Below, in pieces: positions 1-10,075 of a DNA stretch of 64,000 bases. The notes under the pieces are model-generated. The model ran no database searches and was not told where the DNA came from. It worked only from the letters and a program-made list of their open reading frames with translations. Location of the stretch: contig NC_079239.1 in NCBI RefSeq assembly GCF_027921745.1, positions 2,383,501 through 2,447,500 of the forward strand. The letters run 5' to 3'. This stretch comes from Schizosaccharomyces osmophilus (taxonomy: Eukaryota > Ascomycota > Schizosaccharomycetes > Schizosaccharomycetales > Schizosaccharomycetaceae). The first letter of the stretch is position 1. Each line of letters starts with the position of its first letter. A program made the translations under genes and the position numbers.

Positions 1-659
1 CGTAAGGATATTTGAGTATAGTTCTCGGGAGAATCTTGGGAAATATTGTAACTGCACATATGAGCTTTACTTTCAGTTGACTGTGAGCTGAGGGTAGTCC
101 AAAATAAACCTGTACCCAAATTCGAAGAAATAGACGTTATAGAAGACGGCGACAAGCCAAGACGAGCAACATTAACCTTCTGTGGCACCATTCCATTATT
201 CGGTGAGACTTTTAAATCATGCAAATTTGAATCATTAGCTGAGTATAGAGATGATATAAACATATCGCCCCTGCTGGATGAAAATATATATTTGTTTAAT
301 CCTGGGACCCAATGAATTTTTTGTAGAGTGATGCCCTGTAAAGATGGGGAAAATGTAATTTCTCGACCCCGTCGACCTAACAAACCCGCATTCATGAAAT
401 TCCCAAAGGTCCCAGCTAATTGACGACTGAATAAGTACTTATTTAAACTGGGTAAAAGGTTACGATGATGCTTCTTGGTTGTACTCTGCTTCTCATCATC
501 TTTTGAACTAGTTCTTTTTCGAGAATTGTATTGGTTTAAATGTTCCCTTGTGTAATCGTGTGCAGACGGAGTAGATATTCCTTGTGAAGCAATACGAAAG
601 TATCTATTGCGAGCTGAATCATAGTAAAAGCCAGGAATTTCGAGTGGAGTACCAACCAT
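1..659 (-). CDS. WD-repeat protein of the DCAF4/WDR21 family, N-terminal part only
   Basis: The gene reads leftward from an ATG at 659-657 and is still open at base 1, so only the first 219 or so codons are present; the C-terminal propeller lies outside the window. Residues about 7-22 read PGFYYDSARNRYFRI, which is the hallmark N-terminal motif of DCAF4/WDR21 proteins. It is followed by a basic, serine-rich stretch and then beta-propeller-like sequence (for example VPGLNKYIFSSSRGDMFIS). Family members are substrate receptors for CUL4-DDB1 ubiquitin ligases; that role is inferred from the family. No intron is visible in this part. Its upstream neighbour, pdc1, is also on the minus strand and ends 404 bases before this start. 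Family assignment is fairly sure; the substrate is unknown. Confidence 0.75.
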   Translation of the reverse strand, partial: MVGTPLEIPGFYYDSARNRYFRIASQGISTPSAHDYTREHLNQYNSRKRTSSKDDEKQSTTKKHHRNLLPSLNKYLFSRQLAGTFGNFMNAGLLGRRGREITFSPSLQGITLQKIHWVPGLNKYIFSSSRGDMFISSLYSANDSNLHDLKVSPNNGMVPQKVNVARLGLSPSSITSISSNLGTGLFWTTLSSQSTESKAHMCSYNISQDSPENYTQISL

Positions 660-1062
660 TCTCAAAGTTAGTTGCAGCAAACTTTCGTTCGTAAATTAAC
701 TGTTCTTTTGCCAAAAGTTCATTTCCCTTTTTTAGACTTTATATCAAATTTTATAACTTCTTAATTATCTGATTTTATCTATTTATTTCTTAAAGAGAAC
801 AGACAAAACAAAACCGGTATTTGTATGTAAATCACATTTGTATGTAGCAAATACAAATCAATGCTGGTTCCAAATATAAAGTACTTCCTTCGGATTCAGT
901 ATCCTTAAAAAGCGATTCTAATAAATTTAGTCGTTTAGTATTGTGCTTTTATTAAATTCTTTAATAGTAAATGTAGAATTAATAGTTCTTCTCTGAGTCG
1001 GAGACAAACAGCAAAAGACGTACCCACGCTCAATAGCTCCAATAACGTGATGGCCTTTTGGC
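660..1062. other. Spacer between pdc1 3' end and the DCAF4-like gene
   Basis: About 400 bases, AT-rich, both flanking genes leftward. It must hold the pdc1 3' UTR and the promoter of the DCAF4-like gene. I see no RNA gene or ORF of note. Confidence 0.5.
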
Positions 1063-3894
1063 TTAGAGACCGTAAGATGTTCTCAGTTCTTTTCTTAAAG
1101 ATTTAAGAGAAGTTTTCAAGAATTCGTACTTTGTCTCATAGCCAGGAACTACCTGATGGAATAAAAGTGTTTCGACATTTTTTAATGTAATTTCGACAAC
1201 AGTAGGGAAAAGTTCAGGTGAAACATTATCCTTTTCAACTAGACGCGGTGCTTCCATAGCACGCAAACGAGAAGTTGCCCTTGACATTAATTGTATGCAT
1301 AGCTTTTTGAGATCATCGTCTGCAAAAATAAAGGTTGATAACGTGTGGATGAAAGTTAACAAATGAATAAACGAGCACTCATCTAAGGCATAGTCAGGTA
1401 TTCTTTTTAGCATTCGAAACATATGGACGTTTGGATATTTTGTGAAAAAAATTAAAGCTTCTTCATTTTTTGTGGCATCAATCATTCCTGAAAGATCATC
1501 AAGATGGTGCGAAACATCATTAGAGATTATCGAGTAAGAACCATCGTCATGAGTATTCTTATTCTCTAAAGATGTCCTAATAGTACTTACACGCTTAGCC
1601 AGATCAGACATAGCCGTTGCCTTTTCTTGGTTATGTAACTTGATTTTTTCTAAGGAATTTTTCAACAAATCCTTTCCTTCATAAATAAAAGCGGTAGGCT
1701 CGTAAGAATTCAGTGATTTCTTAAAACATTCTTCTGCCGTCTGCTTTATTTTAATTTTGAGAGTTGCATTCAGGTGTGAACCAATCGACAGCCTAATTAG
1801 TGACTCAATTTGATTTGGTAATTCCTCTTTCAGTTTTTCGTTGACCCTTTTCTTTAATAGCATATTGACAAAACTAAATACTTCATCGTCTTGAGGAATG
1901 ATTGTACCAACAATAGATTTCAAGTGCTCGGATGAAGAAGAGTTCAGGATGCTTGATGCATATTCAAAAATCGTGTTTTCTGTTTCTTTTATAGACACCG
2001 GAAGTTTGAATTCCCTCAAAGCGGGTGCAGAGTTCAGCCCTTTGTCAACCTTTTCTAGGCAGGCAGATGCTAAAATAGGCTGTTCAGGTGTCGGATAGTC
2101 TAACGATTTCCCTTCTCTACTAAAACAATCCGCATCCATAGATAATAAATAATATCCACTAGTTAAGACCAACAATAAATTGAGTTCGTCATTATTTTCT
2201 GAAATCATATTCGAATACAGAATTCCATCATTCAATATTGTTTTAGACATTACGGCTCCGACATAACCAGATTCACCAAAAACTTCGCTGTTAAGAGCTG
2301 ACATTATAAAAGAAGACGTACTTATACGATCCATGTCAGAAGAAAGCGAAGAAGCGTGATAAGAAAAAATCTCTAAGTAGTCAGCTGAAATGGATGATAT
2401 CAAGTCCTGGTTATTGGAAACACCCAATATGTGTGGAGAGAACTTTCGATTTTCATTCTTCAATTTTATTTCTTGAGTGACCTGACGGCATCCAAAATCA
2501 AACAACAATAAAGTAGAACTTTGGTTGTACGATATGCACAAAATCCTATCCAAAAACGTGCCATCCTTCCTTTTAGTAGACAAAAAGAAGATAGAATTAG
2601 CAGGTGAAGGTGAACGTAATTCTATGAATGCAAAAGGAGTAGAAATAAGTTTTTCAGTATTTGCACCAGCTGACAAGGCCACTTGGTATAAATAGACTTT
2701 AAAATCCACTAATAAAGCTAGCACGGTTTTATCCATTGATAGCGAACAAGAGTTGATGGTAGAAGGAGCCTCCACGGTAATAACCGAATTGTCTAAAAGC
2801 TCTGCTGACCCAATTTTCATGCTCTTCTTGTTTAATGGAACCTGTATTACATGGTACTTGTTTTTCACTAAAACACCAACAAAATTAGAATCCCCAGACA
2901 CCCAGGTGCAACCTCGTAATAACGGATGGAAGACGCTTAAAGCCAAAGAAGCACTAAGACTGTTATCGCCGTCATTTATCTTCCATACTGAAGCTTTACC
3001 TTCACAATCAGTAACAAGTAAATATATGTTAGAGGATGTATCTTCTCCGAATCCCAGGTAAACTACTTGGCTTTCACAATCCAAAGCACAATATTGCTTG
3101 GTATCGACATTTAACACGCAAACTCCATTGAGGTTTTGATCAACGTATGCCGCATACTGATTTTTTTTATCAGCCAAAGCTAAAGGCTCATAGAAGCAAT
3201 TATATGGAAGATTCTGCTTCGCTAATGTGTGGAAAGACTCAACCAACAACGGAGATGATATGCATGATGGTGGGAGGGTGAACGAACGACCCATAGGTGG
3301 ATCAATACTGTAAACCTCATGAGGAAGGTTTTTATCATCTATAAATTGAGAAAAATGACTCTCTTCCATATCACTTCTTTCTTTCTTTGTAGGACTAGGG
3401 AAAGGATGAAGAGCAAATGAAGTTTTCGACTTTGATTTCTGCTCCTTCTTAAAGGTGTCATCTTTCCTAAAAGTCAAAGGGGAAGCATCCTGTTGTTTCC
3501 TAACTTTCACGGGAGATGCTATATCCCTCTTCTCTGTTGTTTCCGGGGTTGAACTGGATGATTGACGCTGCAATAAAGGACTTGTTGCTTCTAAAAAGTC
3601 AAAGGGATTAAAGCTGTTGAAAAATGGCTGTTTGGGCAGGCCTAATGGCTTTTCAGGGCTATTTGTAATGGGATTAGGCTTGAAATCAGACAGACCATCA
3701 GGTTGTTTTCTGTTCTCTAAAACATCAGGCCTTAACATATTAAGCAAAAGATTGCTTTCCGTTGAATTTGTACGGAGTGTATCTGACATAGTCCTTGAAA
3801 GCTTGTTTGAAGATACGTCGTTTAGACTTTCTGAATTCGCAAACTCAGATACCTTGTGTTTACCAAAATTAGTATCTTTTTTATATCCAGACAT
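1063..3894 (-). CDS. pdc1: Edc4/Hedls-like mRNA decapping scaffold (Pdc1)
   Basis: A single-exon gene of 943 residues. The first ATG is at 3894-3892 (MSGYKKDTNF); the frame stays open slightly upstream but only a TTG is available there. Residues 1-210 are low-complexity, Ser/Lys/Pro-rich and likely disordered. About 215-600 reads like a degenerate WD40 propeller (runs such as YLLVTDCEGKASVWKI). About 660-790 is charged and coiled-coil-like, and the last 130 residues form an all-helical domain (FFTKYPNVHMFRMLKRIPDY onward). This propeller plus coil plus helical C-terminus is the layout of metazoan Edc4 and of S. pombe Pdc1, a P-body protein that binds Dcp2. A nucleoporin of similar layout (Nup82/Nup133 type) was the main alternative; the C-terminal domain fits Edc4 better. 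Function is inferred from architecture. Confidence 0.68.
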   Translation of the reverse strand: MSGYKKDTNFGKHKVSEFANSESLNDVSSNKLSRTMSDTLRTNSTESNLLLNMLRPDVLENRKQPDGLSDFKPNPITNSPEKPLGLPKQPFFNSFNPFDFLEATSPLLQRQSSSSTPETTEKRDIASPVKVRKQQDASPLTFRKDDTFKKEQKSKSKTSFALHPFPSPTKKERSDMEESHFSQFIDDKNLPHEVYSIDPPMGRSFTLPPSCISSPLLVESFHTLAKQNLPYNCFYEPLALADKKNQYAAYVDQNLNGVCVLNVDTKQYCALDCESQVVYLGFGEDTSSNIYLLVTDCEGKASVWKINDGDNSLSASLALSVFHPLLRGCTWVSGDSNFVGVLVKNKYHVIQVPLNKKSMKIGSAELLDNSVITVEAPSTINSCSLSMDKTVLALLVDFKVYLYQVALSAGANTEKLISTPFAFIELRSPSPANSIFFLSTKRKDGTFLDRILCISYNQSSTLLLFDFGCRQVTQEIKLKNENRKFSPHILGVSNNQDLISSISADYLEIFSYHASSLSSDMDRISTSSFIMSALNSEVFGESGYVGAVMSKTILNDGILYSNMISENNDELNLLLVLTSGYYLLSMDADCFSREGKSLDYPTPEQPILASACLEKVDKGLNSAPALREFKLPVSIKETENTIFEYASSILNSSSSEHLKSIVGTIIPQDDEVFSFVNMLLKKRVNEKLKEELPNQIESLIRLSIGSHLNATLKIKIKQTAEECFKKSLNSYEPTAFIYEGKDLLKNSLEKIKLHNQEKATAMSDLAKRVSTIRTSLENKNTHDDGSYSIISNDVSHHLDDLSGMIDATKNEEALIFFTKYPNVHMFRMLKRIPDYALDECSFIHLLTFIHTLSTFIFADDDLKKLCIQLMSRATSRLRAMEAPRLVEKDNVSPELFPTVVEITLKNVETLLFHQVVPGYETKYEFLKTSLKSLRKELRTSYGL

Positions 3895-4451
3895 AATAAA
3901 ATAAGTTGTTGCCAAAACGTATTATTCTTAATATCACTACATGTATTATATGTATGTCAAAAGTTGAGAATAAGTGACCTTTGGCTGTTGGTGGGAAGGT
4001 TCCTTTTAGTCAAGTTGAAGGAGTGAAGGGTTACGAAAGGTAAGAAAAATGAGTATAGAATATGTACTTTTTGTTTTAGAAATGATTATTCTTATACAAT
4101 TCTGATTCTCGTAAGAGTTTTGTTTACAGCAAAATAACTGTCTTGGCTGAAGTAGGACACTTAGGTTTTCCATCGACTTTTAGCCCTTCAAACCATTTTG
4201 CTCAATTGTTTCTTTACTAAATGTTCATATCTAATTATTTATTTGCTGTAAACTTGAGGTTTTATTCCTTTTACTGACCTGGCAATGCAGTTGAATACCA
4301 CAACCGCTTTCTCTACCTGTATAAAGCTTTGATCGGCGAATATTTTAGAGTCCAGTAAAAGCAGACTCTAAAGAAGTTCTTTTAAAGAAATCGAAAGCCA
4401 TATCTAAGAGAATTTGACTGAATAGAAAAGGTGGAGCGTATACTAGGAAAA
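3895..4451. other. Divergent promoter region, pdc1 / nce101
   Basis: About 560 bases separating the leftward pdc1 start from the rightward nce101 start. AT-rich, no RNA gene recognised. It presumably carries both promoters. Confidence 0.5.
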
Positions 4452-4690
4452 ATGTCACAAGCTTACCTGATTTCGAAGTATGAAGAAAGAAAATTGAAAG
4501 AAATGGAATGCTAACAAAAACCTTCGTTTTATTTAGACGGCTGGACCCTTTGTTTGGAATGGCGATAGGTATTTACGGATATTATTTATACGAGAAAGAG
4601 CATCCTCGACCTCAAGGCAAAAAATTGCAAGAACTCGTGATGAAACGTTGGAATAATCGCAACAATGCCGCGAGTTCTGAAACCGTTTAG
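4452..4690 (+). CDS. nce101: Nce101-type small mitochondrial/secretory protein
   Basis: Two exons, 4452-4477 and 4537-4690, give a 59-residue protein. The 59-base intron has a GTATGA donor, a TGCTAAC branch point at about 4509-4515 and a TTTAG acceptor. The join falls inside a lysine codon and produces the start MSQAYLISKRLDPLFG, which lines up with budding-yeast Nce101 (short N-terminus, one hydrophobic helix, then ERKMGRPQGHHLHELIKKRW). The equivalent block here is EKEHPRPQGKKLQEL. One membrane helix spans about residues 13-29. Nce101 was named for non-classical export in budding yeast; its molecular role is not settled. The ATG at 4508 inside the intron would miss the conserved N-terminus, so the spliced model is preferred. 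It is convergent with mrpl6. Confidence 0.85.
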
Positions 4691-4990
4691 AATTGAGACA
4701 TAGCTCTATCGTCAATGACATTACTTGTGAAACATTCAAGAATCGAGTTTACTTGGAAAACCGCACAATCTTAACACCTCGATATTTATTGTATGCTAAA
4801 AAAATAAGATAATTGAAAGGGGAAGAAGGTTGAGACGTAAGTAAAATGAAGGTGATTAAAAAGTACGAGACGTAGAATAAAGCATGGCGCTTGTAGGATG
4901 ATTCGCTTCAATCCATTCACCAAAAAAGTAATTTTCAAGGATGTAGCATAGATAGCTGATATCCTCTGATAGTTAATTTCGGGTTCATGC

Positions 4991-5644
4991 TTATGAAATG
5001 TTTCTTTTATTCTTGAGTTGAATATTCTCACCGTCAACATAGATACCCTTTCCTTTGTATGGTTCGGGCTTCTTGAAAGAGCGAATTTTAGCAGCAAGTT
5101 GCGTTACCTTTTGTTTATCAATGCCGCTCAACACCAAACTTGTAGGGGAAGGATTTTCGACTTGAACTTCTGGTGGTATTTGAACGGAAACAGCATTCGC
5201 AAATCCAACCTTCAAAAGAATATTATTCCCTTCAACAGAAGCTCGATAACCAACACCTAAAAGCTTGACTAAAGATTGCCAGGGCTCGCTCACACCTTTC
5301 ACATTGTTTCCAAGTAAAGCACGGGTGGTTCCCCACATGGCCAACTGCTTTTTTGATAAATCATCTCTAGACTTGGAAGCAATTTCAATTTTTATAGAGT
5401 CATTCTCTTGTCTTAAGCGGAGATATTTGGGAAAGTTCTGCTGTAATTGACCATTTGGTCCAGAGACCTCTAGAATTTGCTTTCGTAGCTGAATTTGCAC
5501 GTCTTTGGGGAGGAGAATTGATTGTTTACCAACGTACGATGGGTTAAAACTGGATGTACTGAACCGCGAAGTTGAACGGCAGAAAGGCAAAAACCGAGTC
5601 ATAAGATTCGAAGCACTAATCGTTGTAGGAGAAAAGAGTTTCAT
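4991..5644 (-). CDS. mrpl6: Mitochondrial large-subunit ribosomal protein uL6m
   Basis: Single exon, 217 residues, component of the mitochondrial 54S ribosomal subunit. The first true ATG is at 5644-5642; an upstream in-frame TTG was not used. Residues 1-35 are rich in Ser, Arg and hydrophobic residues with no acidic residue, typical of a mitochondrial targeting peptide. The mature part shows two L6-like repeats: the first around IEIASKSRDDLSKKQLAMWG, the second ending in the family signature PEPYKGKGIYVDGE near the C-terminus. Divergent from cpn1, with which it shares a 322-base promoter region. Very likely correct; presequence length is an estimate. Confidence 0.88.
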   Translation of the reverse strand: MKLFSPTTISASNLMTRFLPFCRSTSRFSTSSFNPSYVGKQSILLPKDVQIQLRKQILEVSGPNGQLQQNFPKYLRLRQENDSIKIEIASKSRDDLSKKQLAMWGTTRALLGNNVKGVSEPWQSLVKLLGVGYRASVEGNNILLKVGFANAVSVQIPPEVQVENPSPTSLVLSGIDKQKVTQLAAKIRSFKKPEPYKGKGIYVDGENIQLKNKRNIS

Positions 5645-5966
5645 GGTTAATTTTAAAAAAAAAAACAAAATATTAATAGAACTCGAATAGGATAACGAAA
5701 AAACTCCCCAAAACGCGACCCGATTTGGATTAGCTTTTCTTGCTCTTAGGTTTTGGCCAAATGAACAAAAATAGGAATGGAATTAAATTACAGTTAATTT
5801 AAAGGTTTTTTAAAAAAAAAAAGAACAAGAAAAATGCCAATTTCCAGCTCAATACGCGTTGTGAGTGTTGTTTCAGCGAGAGGAACCCTTACTGTAGTGT
5901 GAATGATCAATCGAAAGGTGTCAAGAACCAACTAGTACGAACGTCAAAACACGCATTCAAAACGAA
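5645..5966. other. Shared promoter region, mrpl6 / cpn1
   Basis: 322 bases between divergent genes. It contains several A-runs (about 5655-5665 and 5813-5822) and an ACGCGT hexamer at about 5855-5860, a sequence known as the MCB box in cell-cycle promoters; whether it works here is unknown. Confidence 0.45.
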
Positions 5967-7214
5967 ATGGCAAACCAAAAAACAGTTTCAAAGACTGAAA
6001 ATGAATTATCTAACTTCCCAGAAGAAATCGGAGGTGTAATTGTTGAACATTTGAGCAAGAGGATTCGAAACTTTTCCAAAAAGAAGGTATAGAAAAAGGA
6101 TTTAAGAAGTTTTAGGATCTTCTAACATGAATTATAGCAAAAAATCATAAAACTTGAAGAGCAGGCTGCCAAAGATCCAGAGTCATTGAACAATGACCAA
6201 AAAAATGCTATCCGTAGTAAGGAAGCTGTTTTGACGACTTTGCATGAGTTAGAAGAGCTTTTGGGTCAAATTAATTCTTCTCGTTCTCGTGACGAAAAGA
6301 AGAAGCGTTATGAAGCCTCTGTACAAAGAGAAAAAGAGCAAAAGCAACTGGAAGCCAAATACGAAGAAGGCTACAAGAGTGCTGAGAAGCAAGTATCTAC
6401 CCTTGTCCGATTCCTTCGTTTTGCTAGTTATAATTGCGTTAATCCTTCTGAGGATCATGAGTTTAATACGGCCGTTGAGAAGCTGCTAATTAATGTTTAT
6501 GAAGGTTCAGAAAAGTCTGTAAAGGCTGTTGCCAACCTGAACTCGTCTTCAGAGGAGCATATTGATGAAACCGAAGTCCCTTACAAATTGGTTACTGAAA
6601 AAAGCGATGAATTCTTTAGTACTCCTGCTGTTCAAGAGCAAGAAAGTCATGATGAAACTGAAGAGCAGGTTACTTTCAAATCGGGCAATGTTGTCGATAA
6701 TGAAAGTGAAGAAACACCAGCTTTGTTAGATGAACATGCCCACCAAACCACCCGCCCTTTGAACCGTGGAATTCAATTCTTGAACGAAAGTGAAATTGAA
6801 GGACAACATTTCCAAGAACCAGCCATGTCTAATGAAACCTCTGTCCCTGCCGATGGCGAAGTCCACGTGCCTGTTGAAAATGTCGAAACTAGCAGTGGTG
6901 TTGCTGATCCCTCTACTATTTATCCTACTCAATTCCAAGCTGTCGAGCAACAACAAATGCAGCAAGCTATGGATTCCATGTCCCCCGACTGGTATCAGCC
7001 GGCTATCGAGAATCCACAAGAAGCATTGAACCATGGATATCAAAAACGCTCTTTCAATAACCGCCCTCCTTATGGCAATAACCAACGCGGCCGCGGTCGT
7101 GGCCGTGGTGGTGGTCGTGGCCGTGGAGGCTCTTTTAACCGTTTCCGACGAAACCAATACCCCCAATACTCAAACGATTCCAACTCTCGTTCTAACGCCG
7201 CCCCTGTAGCTTAA
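5967..7214 (+). CDS. cpn1: Caprin-family RNA-binding protein (Cpn1)
   Basis: Two exons, 5967-6086 and 6138-7214, encode 398 residues. The 51-base intron has a GTATAG donor, a TTCTAAC branch point and a TTATAG acceptor. Residues 20-110 form the conserved caprin helical region (IVEHLSKRIRNFSKKKQK, then NNDQKNAIRSKEAVLTTLHE). The middle is acidic. Near residues 252-262 lies IQFLNESEIEG, resembling the caprin motif that binds the NTF2-like domain of G3BP. Residues 357-371 are an RG/RGG run (RGRGRGRGGGRGRGG), an RNA-binding and arginine-methylation type sequence. Caprins act with G3BP and a ubiquitin protease in stress granules; in fission yeast the partners are reported as Nxt3 and Ubp3. Family assignment is good; the binding motif is inference. 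Confidence 0.8.
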
Positions 7215-8148
7215 GATGATGTTCCGCATGTAAATATGTGTATGCCTTTGTTTACGTCTTTTTAGCCAGAAAGGGTTTTTTCTTTTTTTCTTTTTTTTCC
7301 TTCTTGGTGTAGTATGAGAAAAGCCTGTCTTTCAATGAAATGCTTTTTTTCTTCTTCCAAGACTTAAGACTTAGATCCAATAAAGAAACATGTAGCTAGT
7401 ATACAATGGAACTCGACAGGATGCAATCACTAGAAGAATCCAAGAGTCTGTATCCAATTCATGTGTGAATGAACGCTATGAAAAGAGCGTTTAATAGACG
7501 TTTGAGGAGCGCAAGTACAGAATACAAAACAAATTGAGCTTTTACGAATATATAAAAGAAAGAATAATTTGTAATATTGTCTGCATAATGGTTTTCCAGG
7601 TAAACAAATGGATCCTTTTGCTTTCCCTCCACAGTACACATAAAAAAGACACGTGTGGGGGCAAGTAAACAAACAAATAAGGAAAATAAAATAAGAAAAT
7701 ATTTTTTGAAGATTTAAGACAAAAGAGAGTGTATACAAATGAAATAGCTGCTCTATCTATCAAAAAAAATGAATTAGGACTAAGATCTTCAAAATGTCAA
7801 GAGAAACGATTTGTAAAAAATTGCTAGCGTGTGGCATTGTATGCAGAATGAATTTAGAGAAAGAGATTTTTTTTCTAAATAGTCTTAAAGTCTATAGAAG
7901 TATTCCTTAATATTTTTCATAACCAATTTTTGAAGAATTCTTCCTTTGTTTTGGGATACCTCGTTTGTTTTTATATTGCGTCGTCATGGCAACGATTTAG
8001 GTCACAAAGCTCTCTGGGCTATGGAGACAACAGTTGATACTTGGCAAGAACAAAATTTCGAACGAAGGAATTGACAATTCAAAGTCTCGGACATCGCTTT
8101 TCTATTTATTTCGAGACTTTGCACGTTGTATACGCATATAAAATTGAG
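7215..8148. other. Spacer between cpn1 and rcl1, with two upstream ORFs
   Basis: About 930 bases in a tandem arrangement. It holds the cpn1 3' UTR (T-rich stretches at 7260-7310) and the rcl1 promoter and leader. Two short upstream ORFs precede rcl1: 7986-8000 (5 codons with stop) and 8021-8074 (18 codons with stop). Whether they are in the mRNA depends on the transcription start, which I cannot see. Confidence 0.45.
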
Positions 8149-9240
8149 ATGTCTGGAACACAATTAAAAAGATTCAAGGGATGTGAATATTTGACGCATC
8201 GACTGGCTCTTGCAACTCTTTCAGGAACACCTATAAGAGTGGAAGGAATTTATCCAAATGAAGCAGATCCAGGTTTGAAGGACTATCAAATATCGTTTCT
8301 CAGACTTCTCGAAAAGCTGACAAACGGATCTGTTATTGAGATTTCTTACACAGGTACTTCCTTCATATATCGTCCTGGCAACATTGTCGGTGGACGTGTG
8401 GAACATGCTTGTCCTGAATCAAGAGCGATTGGTTACTTCTTGGAGCCAATCCTGTTGTTATGTCTTTTCGCAAAAACACCAACCTCGTTGACTTTGACAG
8501 GCGTTACATCGAACAATGAAGATCCAGGTGTAGACGTGCTTCGTACAAGCGTGCTGCCTTTCTTACAAAAGCGGTTCCAAGTTGGTGACGATATGGAATT
8601 GCGGATTTTGAAGCGCGGCGCTTCTCCCAATGGCGGTGGTGAAGTCAACTTTTTGTGCCCTATCACAAAAGTCTCTTTACCACCAGTTCGAGTTTCCGAA
8701 GCTGGACGTGTGTTTCGGATTCGTGGCATCGCCTCCTCGACTCGTGTTGCTCCCATACTTGCTAACCGACTGGTAGAAAGTGCTCGAGGTACTTTGAATC
8801 CCTTTTTGCCGGATATTTTCATTTACACAGACGTACGCCGCGGAGACGAATGCGGTAACAGTCCAGGATTTGCGATTACCCTCGTAGCAGAAACAAACAA
8901 AGGCTGCTCGTATGCTGCCCAACAGTGCGGCGAAGCCGGCCAAACGCCTGAAGACGTGGGTACTTTATGCGCTCAAAAGTTGCTGGAATCGATTGAGTCA
9001 GGAGGCTGTCTTGATCGCTACACTCAACCATCCATTCTCACCGGTATGCTTTTATCGTCCGAAGATGTCAATTCCATTGTCATTGGACAGTTGAACATCA
9101 CTTCACAATTAGTCACATTTCTTCGTGATGTAAAGGCATTCTTTGGCAGGGAGTATCGCTTTAAAGAATTCGAAACTGGTCACATTGAAATGTCTTGTCT
9201 CGGAAAAGGTTACCTAAACGTAAATCGTCGCATTCAGTAA
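8149..9240 (+). CDS. rcl1: Rcl1, RNA 3'-cyclase-like 18S rRNA processing factor
   Basis: Single exon, 363 residues, starting at the ATG 8149 (MSGTQLKRFKGCEYLTHRLA). The frame is open further upstream but only from a TTG, and that extension does not look like the family. The sequence has the RTC/Rcl fold blocks, for example IRVEGIYPNEADPGLKDYQ near the N-terminus, RILKRGASPNGGGEV in the middle and GQTPEDVGTLCAQKLLE towards the C-terminus. Rcl1 works with the GTPase Bms1 in the small-subunit processome, where it takes part in early pre-rRNA cleavage on the way to 18S rRNA; it is generally considered not to be a cyclase. It sits just before taf9, as in the S. pombe order I remember. Confidence 0.9.
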   Translation: MSGTQLKRFKGCEYLTHRLALATLSGTPIRVEGIYPNEADPGLKDYQISFLRLLEKLTNGSVIEISYTGTSFIYRPGNIVGGRVEHACPESRAIGYFLEPILLLCLFAKTPTSLTLTGVTSNNEDPGVDVLRTSVLPFLQKRFQVGDDMELRILKRGASPNGGGEVNFLCPITKVSLPPVRVSEAGRVFRIRGIASSTRVAPILANRLVESARGTLNPFLPDIFIYTDVRRGDECGNSPGFAITLVAETNKGCSYAAQQCGEAGQTPEDVGTLCAQKLLESIESGGCLDRYTQPSILTGMLLSSEDVNSIVIGQLNITSQLVTFLRDVKAFFGREYRFKEFETGHIEMSCLGKGYLNVNRRIQ

Positions 9241-10075
9241 TCCATCCGACCGGACTGGGCGTTGCGAGACAGCCTTATTTTGGTTATTTCATCATATCCT
9301 CTTGGTTTTTTCGTATTACTGTCGTCCATCACTATATCCTTGTTTCCCCTTTCCCCTTTTCTTTCTCCCTTGTTTTGAAAGTTTTTTATACCTTCTTTAC
9401 GATGTGATTTATTATTTTCTACTCTGACCTTAGATGATCATGATTTTACATGAGCCGAGGTTATTGTCTTTTGGATTTTTTTTTGGTTTCTGCGATTAGT
9501 TAATTAGGTTTGGATTATTTTTATCCCGTATTTTCTCTCTATTTCCCTTTCTTACATATATCGGTGTTTCATATCACTTTTCCCGTACTTACTCAACGTT
9601 GCATTGTACCTTTTTACGGATTTCTTTTCATTCCCTAATGGAAAAAAAAATAAAAGTTTTGTATATTTGGTCTTTCATTCACCTTATTCCTTGTAATCTG
9701 ACTACTTGCTTGCCTTTTTATCTGTCTTACCGGTCTTGTTACAGTGTTTTTTAAATGTGTAATTTTCCATCGCCAGTTTCAACCATTCCAGGTTCTATGG
9801 CCGCTGAATTAAGGTAGTTGAACCGTAAACAGTTAGCTAACTCGTATAATTAATTTCTTCTCTTTTTCTTTACTAGACAAACAAATCAACATAATAAATG
9901 CGAGTCTTTTGTCTCGTTAACCCTCGTTTTCATTAATTTTATACAGTTCAGTAAAATACGCAATTCTCATTTGACTAACGACATTTGTTCACGAAAACAA
10001 AACACCAAGTCTCAGAATTACGGCCGGTATAGGAAAATCTGTTGTTCTGAGCTTAAAGTCACTTGAGATACAGCT
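9241..10075. other. Spacer between rcl1 and taf9
   Basis: About 835 bases in a tandem arrangement. T-rich 3' UTR-like sequence follows rcl1; no ORF, tRNA or repeat recognised before taf9. Confidence 0.45.

Noticed and set aside
3895-3915. Upstream in-frame extension of pdc1
   Set aside because: It begins with TTG; the first ATG at 3894 gives a normal start.
7430-7738. 102-codon minus ORF between cpn1 and rcl1
   Set aside because: It has only a non-ATG start and a composition of AT-driven Phe/Ile/Tyr/Cys; no sign of a real protein.
8041-8148. 36-codon N-terminal extension of rcl1
   Set aside because: It starts with TTG and does not resemble the family; the ATG at 8149 gives the expected N-terminus.
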